A stretch of 64,000 nucleotides of DNA from Leptospira terpstrae serovar Hualin str. LT 11-33 = ATCC 700639 (GTDB taxonomy: Bacteria > Spirochaetota > Leptospiria > Leptospirales > Leptospiraceae), in contig NZ_AOGW02000009.1 in the NCBI RefSeq assembly GCF_000332495.1, positions 1 to 64,000 of the forward strand. The letters are read 5' to 3'. The position numbers were made by a program, and so were the translations under genes. Positions within the stretch are counted from its first letter, which is position 1. Each line of letters begins with the position of its first letter. The notes under the pieces were generated by a model. That model searched no databases, was not told the origin of the DNA, and saw only the letters and a program-made list of their open reading frames with translations. Below are positions 16,462 through 25,061 of the stretch, in pieces.

Positions 16462-17964
16462 TTAATAAACTAAAACCCGATTATTACTATAATCGGTAAT
16501 GTACAACCGACCTTGTTTGTCAAAATGAGTATAGGTCGGTCTATATAAATTTTGAGCTGTGGGTGTTCCAATCCCACACGAGCCGTTATTGTTGTCTGCA
16601 CCACAATTTAGATTTCCGAATTGGCCAACAACTGCAGTGGCTGTCATTCCTGAAGTTATATTTGTTTTGGGATAAATAAGGACACGGTGCCCATTGAGGT
16701 CTGCCACAAATAGATTTTCACTTTGGTCTAATGCCACTGCAACAGGATTGTTTAGGCCGTTACTTGTAGTGGCAGCTGTATTCGAAGTAAAGTTTGGTTG
16801 GCCATAAACTTTTGTAGCTACGTTAGAACCTTTGGGATAATACACCACTCGATTGTTTGAAGTATCCGCTATATAAATTCCACCTTCGGAATCGGAAACC
16901 ACTCCCTGGTTTGAATTGAGTCCACTGGCCGAGGTAGTAGCACCATTACTTACAAAATCTGGTTGTCCATATACTTCCGTAGCTATGTTTGAATCTTTTG
17001 GAAAATAAAGCACACGACTATTCCCGGAATCAGAAACATAGATACCTCCTTTACTATCTAAATTCAAACCAATTGGAGAATAGAAATTTGATTCCGAAGC
17101 AACACCACCACCAGGTGTGACAAAGTCAGGAACTCCGATGGCACGAAAGGGAACTGTGTTTTGATTTGCATAAACTAACAATCTACGATTCACATTTGTA
17201 TCTGCGACAAAAAGATTGTTTGCAGCATCAAGTACAATTCCTCGAGGATTATTCAAAGTGGTTGCTGCAAGAGCTCCAAGTGGATTACAAGATTGATTTG
17301 TATTAGCGTTGGCAATGTCGCAAGTAAACAAACCATGTTGTCCATACACTCGCGTAGCAGTTGTTTGGCCTGATGGATAATACAAAATTCGACTCCCACT
17401 GGAGATGTAAACTCCACCTGCATTGTCAGTGATGACTGCATTGGGTCCAGACAAATTGTCGGCCGTGACAGGTCCTCCAGAGGAACAATCGCTTGCAGTT
17501 AAATAGGGAAGGCCACAGTTCAGATTTCCAAGTTGTCCATATACCATAGTGGCTGCCAAATCACGAACTTGAATCGATATTTGGCCGAGTGCCACACCCT
17601 TTCGAAAAACTGTATAATTTTGACGTTCAACAGCAGATGTCGGCATTCCTAAAAGGGCTCCTGTATTCGGATCAATATACAATCCTTCAGGAAGGTTTGG
17701 GCGAATCATCACATCCGATTTAGAACCTAATTTTGGTAATACGGAAATGGGAATAGATTTATAAAAAGTAAATTCAGTGAAACGGTATAAATCACCAGTA
17801 TTGATAACTTGGAATTGGCAAAAACCACTTTCGATACTTGCTGAAACAATTAGTTGGGGGAAGAAGTCTTTTGACTTACTGTCGCAAGGATTGGATAAAG
17901 ATGCCATTTGGCAGTTTTGTGAAAAAAACAAAACCAATGAAACGAAAATCAAACGAACATTCAT
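16462..17964 (-). CDS. NHL-repeat lipoprotein with putative Ig-like domain, copy 2
   Basis: A 500-residue paralog of the gene just downstream, with the same order: lipobox SQNC, a Cys-containing leader (NPCDSKSKDFFPQLIV), an Ig-like turn (NLPEGLYIDPNTGALLGMPTS) and six NHL blades (GIYVSDSGNSRVLYFPKDSNIATEVYGQPDF and so on). It ends NNRVLVY. Identity is strong in the blades and weak in the first 80 residues. This suggests a tandem duplication with a diversified N-terminus, or gene-conversion-like exchange between the repeat parts. Confidence 0.75.
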   Translation of the reverse strand: MNVRLIFVSLVLFFSQNCQMASLSNPCDSKSKDFFPQLIVSASIESGFCQFQVINTGDLYRFTEFTFYKSIPISVLPKLGSKSDVMIRPNLPEGLYIDPNTGALLGMPTSAVERQNYTVFRKGVALGQISIQVRDLAATMVYGQLGNLNCGLPYLTASDCSSGGPVTADNLSGPNAVITDNAGGVYISSGSRILYYPSGQTTATRVYGQHGLFTCDIANANTNQSCNPLGALAATTLNNPRGIVLDAANNLFVADTNVNRRLLVYANQNTVPFRAIGVPDFVTPGGGVASESNFYSPIGLNLDSKGGIYVSDSGNSRVLYFPKDSNIATEVYGQPDFVSNGATTSASGLNSNQGVVSDSEGGIYIADTSNNRVVYYPKGSNVATKVYGQPNFTSNTAATTSNGLNNPVAVALDQSENLFVADLNGHRVLIYPKTNITSGMTATAVVGQFGNLNCGADNNNGSCGIGTPTAQNLYRPTYTHFDKQGRLYITDYSNNRVLVY

Positions 17965-18128
17965 CTATATAAGAAAAGGATTCAAAAGGAAGGATTTTGG
18001 CAATATGTTTTTTACCGAGTGCTATTGGAAATAGCTTTCAAAGGATTTTCTAGCCGCCCCTAATTTACCTCCAAACAAGTATTATGTTCAAAAAAGATAT
18101 ATTGTCTTTTGTCAACAGTGGAAAAATT

Positions 18129-19619
18129 TCAGGAGAACATTTTTCTCCACTTAGAAATATCTTTAATTTTTTTTCTACTTAGTTGAAAAACTGGAACTGG
18201 TCTTCCTACTCCTTTTAGAGTCGCATGTTGTTTACGAAAAAAATAACCATGGTTTTTCACTAGGTCTTCGGAACCTGTGGCATTCCAAACTGTTTCACTG
18301 AGCCATACTTCGCCTGATTTTGCAAGTCCTTGGACACGCGCTGCAATGTTCACTGATTGTCCAAAATAATCCAGCCTTTCATCATTCACAACGGCCAATG
18401 CAGAACCTTCATTCAACCCAACTTTTAATCCAATTTGGTAACCTTCTTTTTTCCAATCCAGATTCATGGAATCAATGCGATCCATCATTTCTAAGGAAGC
18501 AAGTAAACCCTCAGTGGGAGTCGAAAAGGTAGCCATGATGGCGTCACCCATTGTTTTCACTATGGCTCCTTTGTATTTTCGCACAATCTCTGTTAGGATA
18601 CGAAAGTGTTCTTGTACCAAACGATAAGCAAATATATCTCCTGCCGTGTCATACATTTCCGTAGAACCTTTTAAGTCGGTAAACATAATGGTTAGTGATT
18701 TTACATTCAGATTTAAATCAGGAGATAATTTTTGAATTCGAAATAAATCACGAAAGGATTGGTTATTAAGTAACATCTTTGCAGTCAAAAAAGCACTTCG
18801 AATGGTTGGATGATTGCCAACAATTCGTTCAATTTCTAATGGATTGGGAGTAAGGACATTAATTCCCACTCGAAACCGTGTTCGATTGTGTATAAAAAAT
18901 TTATGTTTTCCGCTGGGAATTTTTAATTCTAAAGGCATCATCCCATTTTCCATAAAATCAATCGTATATACTTGGTTTGATGGAGGTAGTGTAGGATCTA
19001 CAGAAAAAAGACTCATTGTATTACGATCGATACTAACAAATTGAATGAGATCGCCTTGTAAATCACCGGTTTTTGCAATGAGTTCGATTTCATAAGATTC
19101 ATCCGGCAGGAGTTGGGAATATCCTCGAATGGTGGATTGGATCCAAGATTTAAGTTCCGGTGATTTATTGAAATTTTCAGAAAAAAAGAATCGAAAGTAA
19201 TTTTCTACGTCTTTAAAAGGTTCCAAAGAATTAGTTTGCAAAGAAGGATGAATTTGAAAGGCAACTTCGACTTGGTCATCCAGTAAGGTTGGCACTACAA
19301 TATTACAAGATACACAATGAAATTCGTTTCCTTGTATTTCATCTAATTTATGGTGGCTTCGAACAATTCCGCCGCACATGGGACAAATCAGATTATAAGC
19401 AAAATCGAATAATCCAACCTTTGTCGCATGGACAAAAAAATCTACAGAGTGATTTTCATCTAACAAATATTCCTCTGCAAATTTTAGTGGATTAACACGA
19501 AGTAGTTTCCAATCATCTGATTTTTTTATGAAACCTTCCGCAATTTGAATTACTTCTGGTTTTAAAATTGGAAATGATCGAAGGGTTTCAAATTTTTGTT
19601 TGAGTATGGAATCTTTCAC
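18129..19619 (-). CDS. Class III adenylate/guanylate cyclase with N-terminal zinc ribbon (DUF5939-like)
   Basis: A 496-residue soluble protein. Residues 79-105 hold two CxxC pairs (Cys79, Cys82, Cys102, Cys105), a zinc-ribbon-like knuckle. The C-terminal 190 residues are a class III cyclase domain: TIMFTDLKGSTEMYD with the first metal Asp, KTMGDAIMATF with the second, and LDYFGQSVNIAARV. It probably makes cAMP from ATP in the cytoplasm; the nucleotide choice is not certain from sequence. The start ATG overlaps the stop of the hpt gene (ATGA), so translation is coupled to the upstream sixA-hpt pair. Confidence 0.8.
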   Translation of the reverse strand: MKDSILKQKFETLRSFPILKPEVIQIAEGFIKKSDDWKLLRVNPLKFAEEYLLDENHSVDFFVHATKVGLFDFAYNLICPMCGGIVRSHHKLDEIQGNEFHCVSCNIVVPTLLDDQVEVAFQIHPSLQTNSLEPFKDVENYFRFFFSENFNKSPELKSWIQSTIRGYSQLLPDESYEIELIAKTGDLQGDLIQFVSIDRNTMSLFSVDPTLPPSNQVYTIDFMENGMMPLELKIPSGKHKFFIHNRTRFRVGINVLTPNPLEIERIVGNHPTIRSAFLTAKMLLNNQSFRDLFRIQKLSPDLNLNVKSLTIMFTDLKGSTEMYDTAGDIFAYRLVQEHFRILTEIVRKYKGAIVKTMGDAIMATFSTPTEGLLASLEMMDRIDSMNLDWKKEGYQIGLKVGLNEGSALAVVNDERLDYFGQSVNIAARVQGLAKSGEVWLSETVWNATGSEDLVKNHGYFFRKQHATLKGVGRPVPVFQLSRKKIKDISKWRKMFS

Positions 19620-20128
19620 TCCGTACCTTCCAATTTTGCCACATAAGGCAAGTTACGATACTGTCCTTTGTAATCTAAACCATAACCTACTAAAAATTCA
19701 TCTTCGATAATGAAACCTGGATAATGAACAGGTATATGTGGATTTGCTTTGTTTTGTTTCCAAAATAGTGCAGCCACTCTTAAATCTTTGGGATTTTGTT
19801 TTCCCACTTCCTCTAAAAGGTATTCTAACGTTTTTCCTGTATCAACAATGTCTTCCACAAGGAGAACCGATTTGTTTTTCACAGATTTTTTAAGTTCTTT
19901 CGTGATTTTTAAATTTCCAGAAGTGGTTCCGTCTCCATAAGAAGAGGCAGCCATAAAGTCCACCTCGTGTGGGATGGCAATGCTACGACAAAGATCTGCA
20001 GTGAAGATAAACCCACCATTGAGGATCCCAATCACAACTAAGTCTTTGCTAAGGAAATCTCGAGAGATCTCCCTTGCCAGTTCTTCTACACGGTGGTGGA
20101 TTCGTTCTTCTGAATATAAAGGTTTCAT
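19616..20128 (-). CDS. hpt: Hypoxanthine phosphoribosyltransferase
   Basis: 170 residues from the ATG at 20128, preceded by AGGAA and overlapping the sixA stop as ATGA. The extra upstream codons to 20173 lie inside sixA and are not needed. It has the PRPP-binding motif VLLVEDIVDTGKTLEYLLEEV, the early loop VIGILNGGFIFTADL and the HPRT motif ASSYGDGTTSGNLKI. It salvages hypoxanthine or guanine to IMP or GMP. It sits between a phosphohistidine-phosphatase-like gene and a nucleotide cyclase gene, all with 4-base overlaps. Confidence 0.9.
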   Translation of the reverse strand: MKPLYSEERIHHRVEELAREISRDFLSKDLVVIGILNGGFIFTADLCRSIAIPHEVDFMAASSYGDGTTSGNLKITKELKKSVKNKSVLLVEDIVDTGKTLEYLLEEVGKQNPKDLRVAALFWKQNKANPHIPVHYPGFIIEDEFLVGYGLDYKGQYRNLPYVAKLEGTE

Positions 20129-20637
20129 TCTTTTCCTATTTGCCCAGGGATCCAGAATACTGCCAGTTGGCAACTTCCCCAGCTAAGATTTTTCCACGAA
20201 TCTTCCGAAAAACTCAAGCCGAGAAATGAGGCCGTGGGAAATTTCTGAAAGCGGGAAAACTCCGTTTCTCCAAAGAGGAGGGAACTTGCCAAATCTTCTA
20301 ACCCAGGATTGTGGCCGACTAGGCAGACAGAACGAACACTTGGCGAGAGTCCCTGCAATAAAAAGAGGAGATCTTCTTTATCCGAGTCGTAAATTGATTC
20401 TCTTAATTCAGGTTTTGGGAACCGTAAGATCTCTTTACGAAGAGTGGCATAGGTTTTTAAAGTTCGTTCGGCAGGCGAAACATAACATTGGTCAAATTCA
20501 AAACGGCTTTCTTTTAGATAATCGCGTAGTGCTTTGGATTGTTCCTTCCCTCGACGAGAAAGAGACCGTTCCAAATCAGTGTCATAAGGTTCATCCCATT
20601 CTGATTTGGCATGGCGAAGTAGATAAATTTGTTTCAT
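20125..20637 (-). CDS. sixA: SixA-type histidine phosphatase
   Basis: A 170-residue protein of the phosphoglycerate-mutase-like family, with the N-terminal RHG-type motif IYLLRHAKSEWDEP (catalytic His9), YVSPAERTLKTYATL and the second His in CLVGHNPGLEDLAS. Length and the KSEWDEP motif match SixA, which dephosphorylates phosphohistidine on Hpt or phosphotransfer proteins. The reaction here is inferred. It is the first gene of the sixA-hpt-cyclase unit. Confidence 0.85.
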   Translation of the reverse strand: MKQIYLLRHAKSEWDEPYDTDLERSLSRRGKEQSKALRDYLKESRFEFDQCYVSPAERTLKTYATLRKEILRFPKPELRESIYDSDKEDLLFLLQGLSPSVRSVCLVGHNPGLEDLASSLLFGETEFSRFQKFPTASFLGLSFSEDSWKNLSWGSCQLAVFWIPGQIGKE

Positions 20638-20682
20638 ACTAATAGATTAGTCGAAACAAACGAATAGGAAATCACGAAACTG

Positions 20683-21279
20683 CTATTTTTGTATTTCTTT
20701 TTCGTACTTGGAAATGAGTTCGTTGTTGTTCTTACAAGAAAATTTAGTCCTCATTTGGTTGAGGTGGTATTCCACTGTTTTTCTTGATTTTTGAATTCGA
20801 TCCGCCACTTCGTTTTGAGACAACCCTTGCACGAGTAAATTCAGAATTTCCATTTGGAAAGCAGAAAAAGGAAGTTGTACTTTACTCACTCCGTCCGAGA
20901 CAAAAGACCCACCTTTCATCACAAGTTCGATGACTTCGGGAAGTTTGGAAATAGGATCTGATTTTAACATGTACCCATCGGCCTTAGCTTTGAGAGCATC
21001 TTCCACATACACTCGACTTCCATGTAAGGAAAAGATAATGACTTTTGTGGGTTGGTGTTTTTCTTTAATCTCACGCAATACATCGATGCCATTTCTATCC
21101 GGCAAGTCGATGTCCAAAACCAAAAGATCGATGGGACTAGATTCTAAAAAATGAAACAAATCGGCTGCAGTTCGAAATTCTCCGGCAAGAGAAAAGAAAG
21201 GATTGGATTTCAGGATAGATATGATTCCTTCAGTGACAACGGAATGGTCTTCTAAGATGGCAATTTTAACGGATTCCAC
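20683..21279 (-). CDS. NarL/LuxR-type response regulator
   Basis: A 198-residue protein: receiver residues 1-125 (ILEDHSVVTEG acidic pocket, LLVLDIDLPDRNGIDV phosphoacceptor Asp, IFSLHG, Lys in MLKSD), then a LuxR helix-turn-helix (LVQGLSQNEVADRIQKSRKTVEYHLNQMRTKF). It starts at GTG 21279, only 6 bases from the start of the divergent hybrid kinase, which is probably its partner. The shared promoters must then lie inside the opposing coding ends, or one of the starts is annotated too far upstream. Confidence 0.85.
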   Translation of the reverse strand: MESVKIAILEDHSVVTEGIISILKSNPFFSLAGEFRTAADLFHFLESSPIDLLVLDIDLPDRNGIDVLREIKEKHQPTKVIIFSLHGSRVYVEDALKAKADGYMLKSDPISKLPEVIELVMKGGSFVSDGVSKVQLPFSAFQMEILNLLVQGLSQNEVADRIQKSRKTVEYHLNQMRTKFSCKNNNELISKYEKEIQK

Positions 21280-21285
21280 AGCCTT

Positions 21286-23718
21286 ATGATTCTCAGAGTA
21301 TTCTTCTCATCCATCCAAAAATATTTTTCAGACTTACTTATTTTTTGTAGTTATCCCTTAATTTTGATCTTCATCCTACTCGGCACCACCTCCTGCCGGT
21401 TTGATGCCTACCCAACCTTACTCGCGAAAGATGGTGTTTTGGATGTCCAGAACGTTGATTTCTCAGGGGAAACCATAAACCTCACTGGGAAATGGGAATT
21501 CTATTGGAATGAGTTTTTGGATCCAAGGGGAGAGTCTCCTGAACACAAATCTTACCTAAAAGTGGGAGTTCCTTGGTTTTCTCAGGAAAATGAGGATGGG
21601 GAAGGATACCCTAGTTTTGGATTCGGGACTTACCGCCTAACGGTTCTTTTGCCAGAATCTACTTATGAGAAAGAATCATATGCTCTTTTGGTTCCTGTTT
21701 TGCATAGTGCCTATAGAATTTATGCGAATGGTGAGTTGGTTGCAGAAAATGGAACTTTAGCAAAAACCGCAGAAAAACACCGGCCTTCCTTTCATTCCAA
21801 AATCATTCCACTGAAATCAGATTCCAAAAAATTAGATTTAGTTGTACATATTTCTAATTTTTCACATAAATATGCCGGCATTCATGGGCTCATCCGGTTT
21901 GGGAAACTTCAAAATATCATCCATACATGGAATGTAAATTTTACGGTCTCTTGGATCATTATGATCTTTATGATATTTTTGGCAATATATCATGCGTTAG
22001 TTTATTTTATTAATCGCTCTGAACGAAATGCACTTCGAATGGCATTTGTTTATTTAGGAATTCTGATTTTATCCTCTACGTTAATAGAGACAAGAATTCT
22101 CTTTAACCTTTTTTCCGATGATTATTGTATCCCATTGTTTCGATTTTCCCGAGTGGGGTTTGTTTTGGTTTTATACTTTGGAGGTTATATTGTACTCAAT
22201 ATGGCCCAAATGCGTTTCTTTAAAAGAATTTTGTTTTTATTGAAACTATATGCTTTCAGTTTTCTTTTTGTATCTCTATTTACACCGGTTCCTTATTTAT
22301 CTAAGATATTATTTTACTTCGAATTTATGTCTGTTATTTTTGTGGCTTTGGGACTTTTGTCTGTCTCACTTGCTTTATACTTTCAAAGAAAAGAAAGTAG
22401 ATTGTATTTCTTTAGTTTGTTTATGGCAATCATCGGTGGGCTTATCGATTTATTTTTAGTCGCCAATCCAAATTTTGGTTATAGACCAATGGGTTTAATA
22501 TCCTTGTATTTGTTTATTTTCCCTCAGACCTTAGGTGTTACTTTGGGACTGGTTCGTGTTTACAAAAGGTCCGAATCTTTATCTAAAGAATTGTACAAAA
22601 GAAAAGAAGCTCTAGAAAAAAAAGTCAAAGCTCGTACATTGGAATTAGAAAAAGCAAATCGCTGGAAGGCAAACTTTGTTTCTCTTATCTCACATGACTT
22701 ACGATCTCCTCTTAATAGTGTGAATCAAATTTTAGATGTGATTGATTTTAGTTTTAGTGAAACCACCGAGGATGAAAAAAAGAAGTTTTTAGAAATTTGT
22801 AAAACTGGGGTCACGCAATCTCTTCGGATGTTAGAACAGTTACTCGATGTGAGTCGGTTTGATGCCTTTGGAACGAAACTCATTCAAACGAGATTTTCAG
22901 TGAATGATCTTCTCAATGAAATTATTGAATCAGTAGAACCTCTTGCAACACTCAAAGGAATTCGAATTGAAAAAGATACTCCTATACAAGCAGAAATCAT
23001 TGCAGACCGTACTTTGATTGGAGAAGTGTTTAAAAATATCCTCACCAATTCTATCAAATATTCTTATCTCAATTCTGAAGTATGGGTCAGCGTTTCCTAT
23101 AAGGGGAAATGGCTTTCTGTGGAAATTCGTGATCGCGGATTGGGAATGAGCGAAGAACAAATCCACAAACTAAGCGGCGAAGAAAATATAAAAAGTATGC
23201 CAGGAACGGCTGGAGAAAGAGGAACGGGGCTCGGATTACAATTATGTACAAATATTCTGGAAGCCCACTTCGGAAAACTAAGAATCAAATCTGTACTCGG
23301 AGTTGGTTCCTCTTTTGAAATTTCTTTATCTAAGAGTACAAAGTCAGTACTTCTTGTAGATGATTCTGGAAACTTCAGATCGGATTTAGCGGAAGTTATG
23401 CGAAGAAATCAATGGATTGTGATTGAAGCAGGAAATGGAGAAGAAGCATTATCTCATTTATCTCGGATTACACCAACTCTAATTATTACTGATTTACATA
23501 TGCCAGGAATGAATGGAATTTCTTTAGTTCATGAATGGGAGGGTCGTCGACACCAAAACCAAAAAATCCCCATCATTCTGATTAGTTCGGACGCTCCTCT
23601 TTCTGGTGGTGATAAATTTTTGGAAGACGAAGGTCTGGAAACCATTGTATCTGCTTATTTTTCTAAAATGTATAAGGCAGAGGATCTCTGCCAACAAATA
23701 GAGTCAACTTTAGACTAA
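21286..23718 (+). CDS. 7TMR-DISM hybrid histidine kinase with C-terminal receiver
   Basis: 810 residues: signal segment ending LLGTTSC; extracytoplasmic jelly-roll-type domain (VDFSGETINLTGKWEFYWNEF, about 45-210); seven membrane helices (about 220-435, 7TMR-DISM_7TM type); short coiled coil; HisKA with SLISHDLRSPLNSVNQ (His about 469); HATPase with NILTNSIKYS and GTGLGLQLC; and receiver from about 687 with Asp736. It senses an extracellular small molecule, possibly a carbohydrate, and passes phosphate internally and to a response regulator such as the divergent NarL-type protein. The 3' end overlaps the converging DUF1569 gene by 9 bases. Confidence 0.9.
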   Translation: MILRVFFSSIQKYFSDLLIFCSYPLILIFILLGTTSCRFDAYPTLLAKDGVLDVQNVDFSGETINLTGKWEFYWNEFLDPRGESPEHKSYLKVGVPWFSQENEDGEGYPSFGFGTYRLTVLLPESTYEKESYALLVPVLHSAYRIYANGELVAENGTLAKTAEKHRPSFHSKIIPLKSDSKKLDLVVHISNFSHKYAGIHGLIRFGKLQNIIHTWNVNFTVSWIIMIFMIFLAIYHALVYFINRSERNALRMAFVYLGILILSSTLIETRILFNLFSDDYCIPLFRFSRVGFVLVLYFGGYIVLNMAQMRFFKRILFLLKLYAFSFLFVSLFTPVPYLSKILFYFEFMSVIFVALGLLSVSLALYFQRKESRLYFFSLFMAIIGGLIDLFLVANPNFGYRPMGLISLYLFIFPQTLGVTLGLVRVYKRSESLSKELYKRKEALEKKVKARTLELEKANRWKANFVSLISHDLRSPLNSVNQILDVIDFSFSETTEDEKKKFLEICKTGVTQSLRMLEQLLDVSRFDAFGTKLIQTRFSVNDLLNEIIESVEPLATLKGIRIEKDTPIQAEIIADRTLIGEVFKNILTNSIKYSYLNSEVWVSVSYKGKWLSVEIRDRGLGMSEEQIHKLSGEENIKSMPGTAGERGTGLGLQLCTNILEAHFGKLRIKSVLGVGSSFEISLSKSTKSVLLVDDSGNFRSDLAEVMRRNQWIVIEAGNGEEALSHLSRITPTLIITDLHMPGMNGISLVHEWEGRRHQNQKIPIILISSDAPLSGGDKFLEDEGLETIVSAYFSKMYKAEDLCQQIESTLD

Positions 23719-24273
23719 CACTCGTTCCATGTGATTTTTTATGTGTAGGCTATGGGCCACATCGTATTCTTCCTTGGTGAGCTCTCCATAAGCAAAATGA
23801 GGTCTAAGTGAAGATTCTTTGGCTTTGGAAAAATCATCAATGGCTTGGATGAGTTTTTTGATTCCGACTTTGAGTTCGGTTTCATTGGAAATGTCTTCGG
23901 CACCAGGAATGGGTTCTTCCAATCCATGATTCATTTTATTTTTGAAAGCAAAAATAGAAAAGGCAACCTTCCCAACAGAACCTCGAAAGAAAGATGATTT
24001 CATTTCTGGATATCCTTTCAAAGAATACTCTATGCTTTGTGCACAATGAGCAAATACCTTTCCTGGACTCCAGTTGCCAGTAAGTTTAAATTCTTTGGAA
24101 TCGGATTGTAATTGAACAAGTAGTGTCCTAAGGTCAGTAAGATCTTCGGCTTCTAACCAAGGGGATTCGATTTCTGTTTTTGTTTCTTCTTCTACTTTCC
24201 CTTCACTGCGAAGGGGTAAATTCAAAATTCCATAAGACAAAGCTGTTTTTTGTAAGAACTCTTTTCGTTTCAT
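23710..24273 (-). CDS. DUF1569 family protein (DinB-like)
   Basis: 187 residues with a twin-residue-free leader, then a DUF1569 pattern: NWSPGKVFAHCAQSIEYSLKGYPEMK and, at the end, DVAHSLHIKNHMERVLV. The spaced His residues resemble the metal triad of DinB/YfiT four-helix bundles. AAGGAG upstream supports the ATG. The function is unknown; members are thought to be thiol- or metal-dependent. It follows the TerC gene by 13 bases in the same operon. Confidence 0.7.
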   Translation of the reverse strand: MKRKEFLQKTALSYGILNLPLRSEGKVEEETKTEIESPWLEAEDLTDLRTLLVQLQSDSKEFKLTGNWSPGKVFAHCAQSIEYSLKGYPEMKSSFFRGSVGKVAFSIFAFKNKMNHGLEEPIPGAEDISNETELKVGIKKLIQAIDDFSKAKESSLRPHFAYGELTKEEYDVAHSLHIKNHMERVLV

Positions 24274-24286
24274 TAGAATTCTCCTT

Positions 24287-25009
24287 TTAATGTTTGGTTT
24301 CTGGTTTGGAACGAAGTTTCATATTTAAGAACTCAACAATCACAGAGAAACACATCGCAAAGTAAATGTAACCTTTCGGAATGTGTAATTCTAATCCTTC
24401 TCCAAGTAAGGCCACTCCAATCAAAATCAAAAAACTAAGAGCTAAAATTTTGATAGTAGGGTGTCTATCTACGAAATCGGAAATACTCCCACTTGATAGC
24501 AACATAAATCCAACTGACAAAACAACTGCAGTAACCATAACACCTAACTGGTCTGTCATTCCCACTGCAGTGATAACTGAATCTAAAGAAAAGACTATAT
24601 CCAAAATCATGATTTGAATGATGGTTTTGGTAAAAGAAACTCTTTTTGAGGATTCTTCACCTAACTCAGATTCTCCTTCTAGTTTATGATGGATCTCTGT
24701 GGTTGACTTGGCGATGAGAAAGAGTCCCCCGATAATCAAAATAATATCACGGCCACTGATGGAATGGTCTATAATTGTAAAAATTGGTGCTGTGAGTTTC
24801 ATGATTAATGAAAGAGAGAATAACAAAAGAATCCGCGTGACCATGGCTAACATCAGTCCGATTTGGCGAGCAGACTTTTGTTTTGTTTTTGGCAACCGAG
24901 AAGAAAGTATGGAAATAAAGATGATGTTGTCAATACCTAGGACAATTTCCAAAGCAGTCAATGTAAAGAGGGCAAGCCATACCGAGGGATCGGAGAGAAT
25001 TTCTATCAT
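24287..25009 (-). CDS. TerC-family integral membrane protein
   Basis: 240 residues from the ATG at 25009, preceded by AGGA; upstream codons to 25105 overlap the neighbour and are not TerC-like. It has seven to eight membrane helices with the TerC motifs LEIVLGIDNIIFISIL and IMILDIVFSLDSVITAVGM, whose Asp residues lie in the membrane. Family members export or supply Mn2+ for secreted proteins or give tellurite resistance. This subgroup is close to YgdQ-like proteins; its substrate is inferred only. Confidence 0.85.
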   Translation of the reverse strand: MIEILSDPSVWLALFTLTALEIVLGIDNIIFISILSSRLPKTKQKSARQIGLMLAMVTRILLLFSLSLIMKLTAPIFTIIDHSISGRDIILIIGGLFLIAKSTTEIHHKLEGESELGEESSKRVSFTKTIIQIMILDIVFSLDSVITAVGMTDQLGVMVTAVVLSVGFMLLSSGSISDFVDRHPTIKILALSFLILIGVALLGEGLELHIPKGYIYFAMCFSVIVEFLNMKLRSKPETKH

Positions 25010-25061
25010 ATCGTATCCTAAAGTCGTAAAAAGAAAAAAGGAATCAATCCAAATCTTTGTT

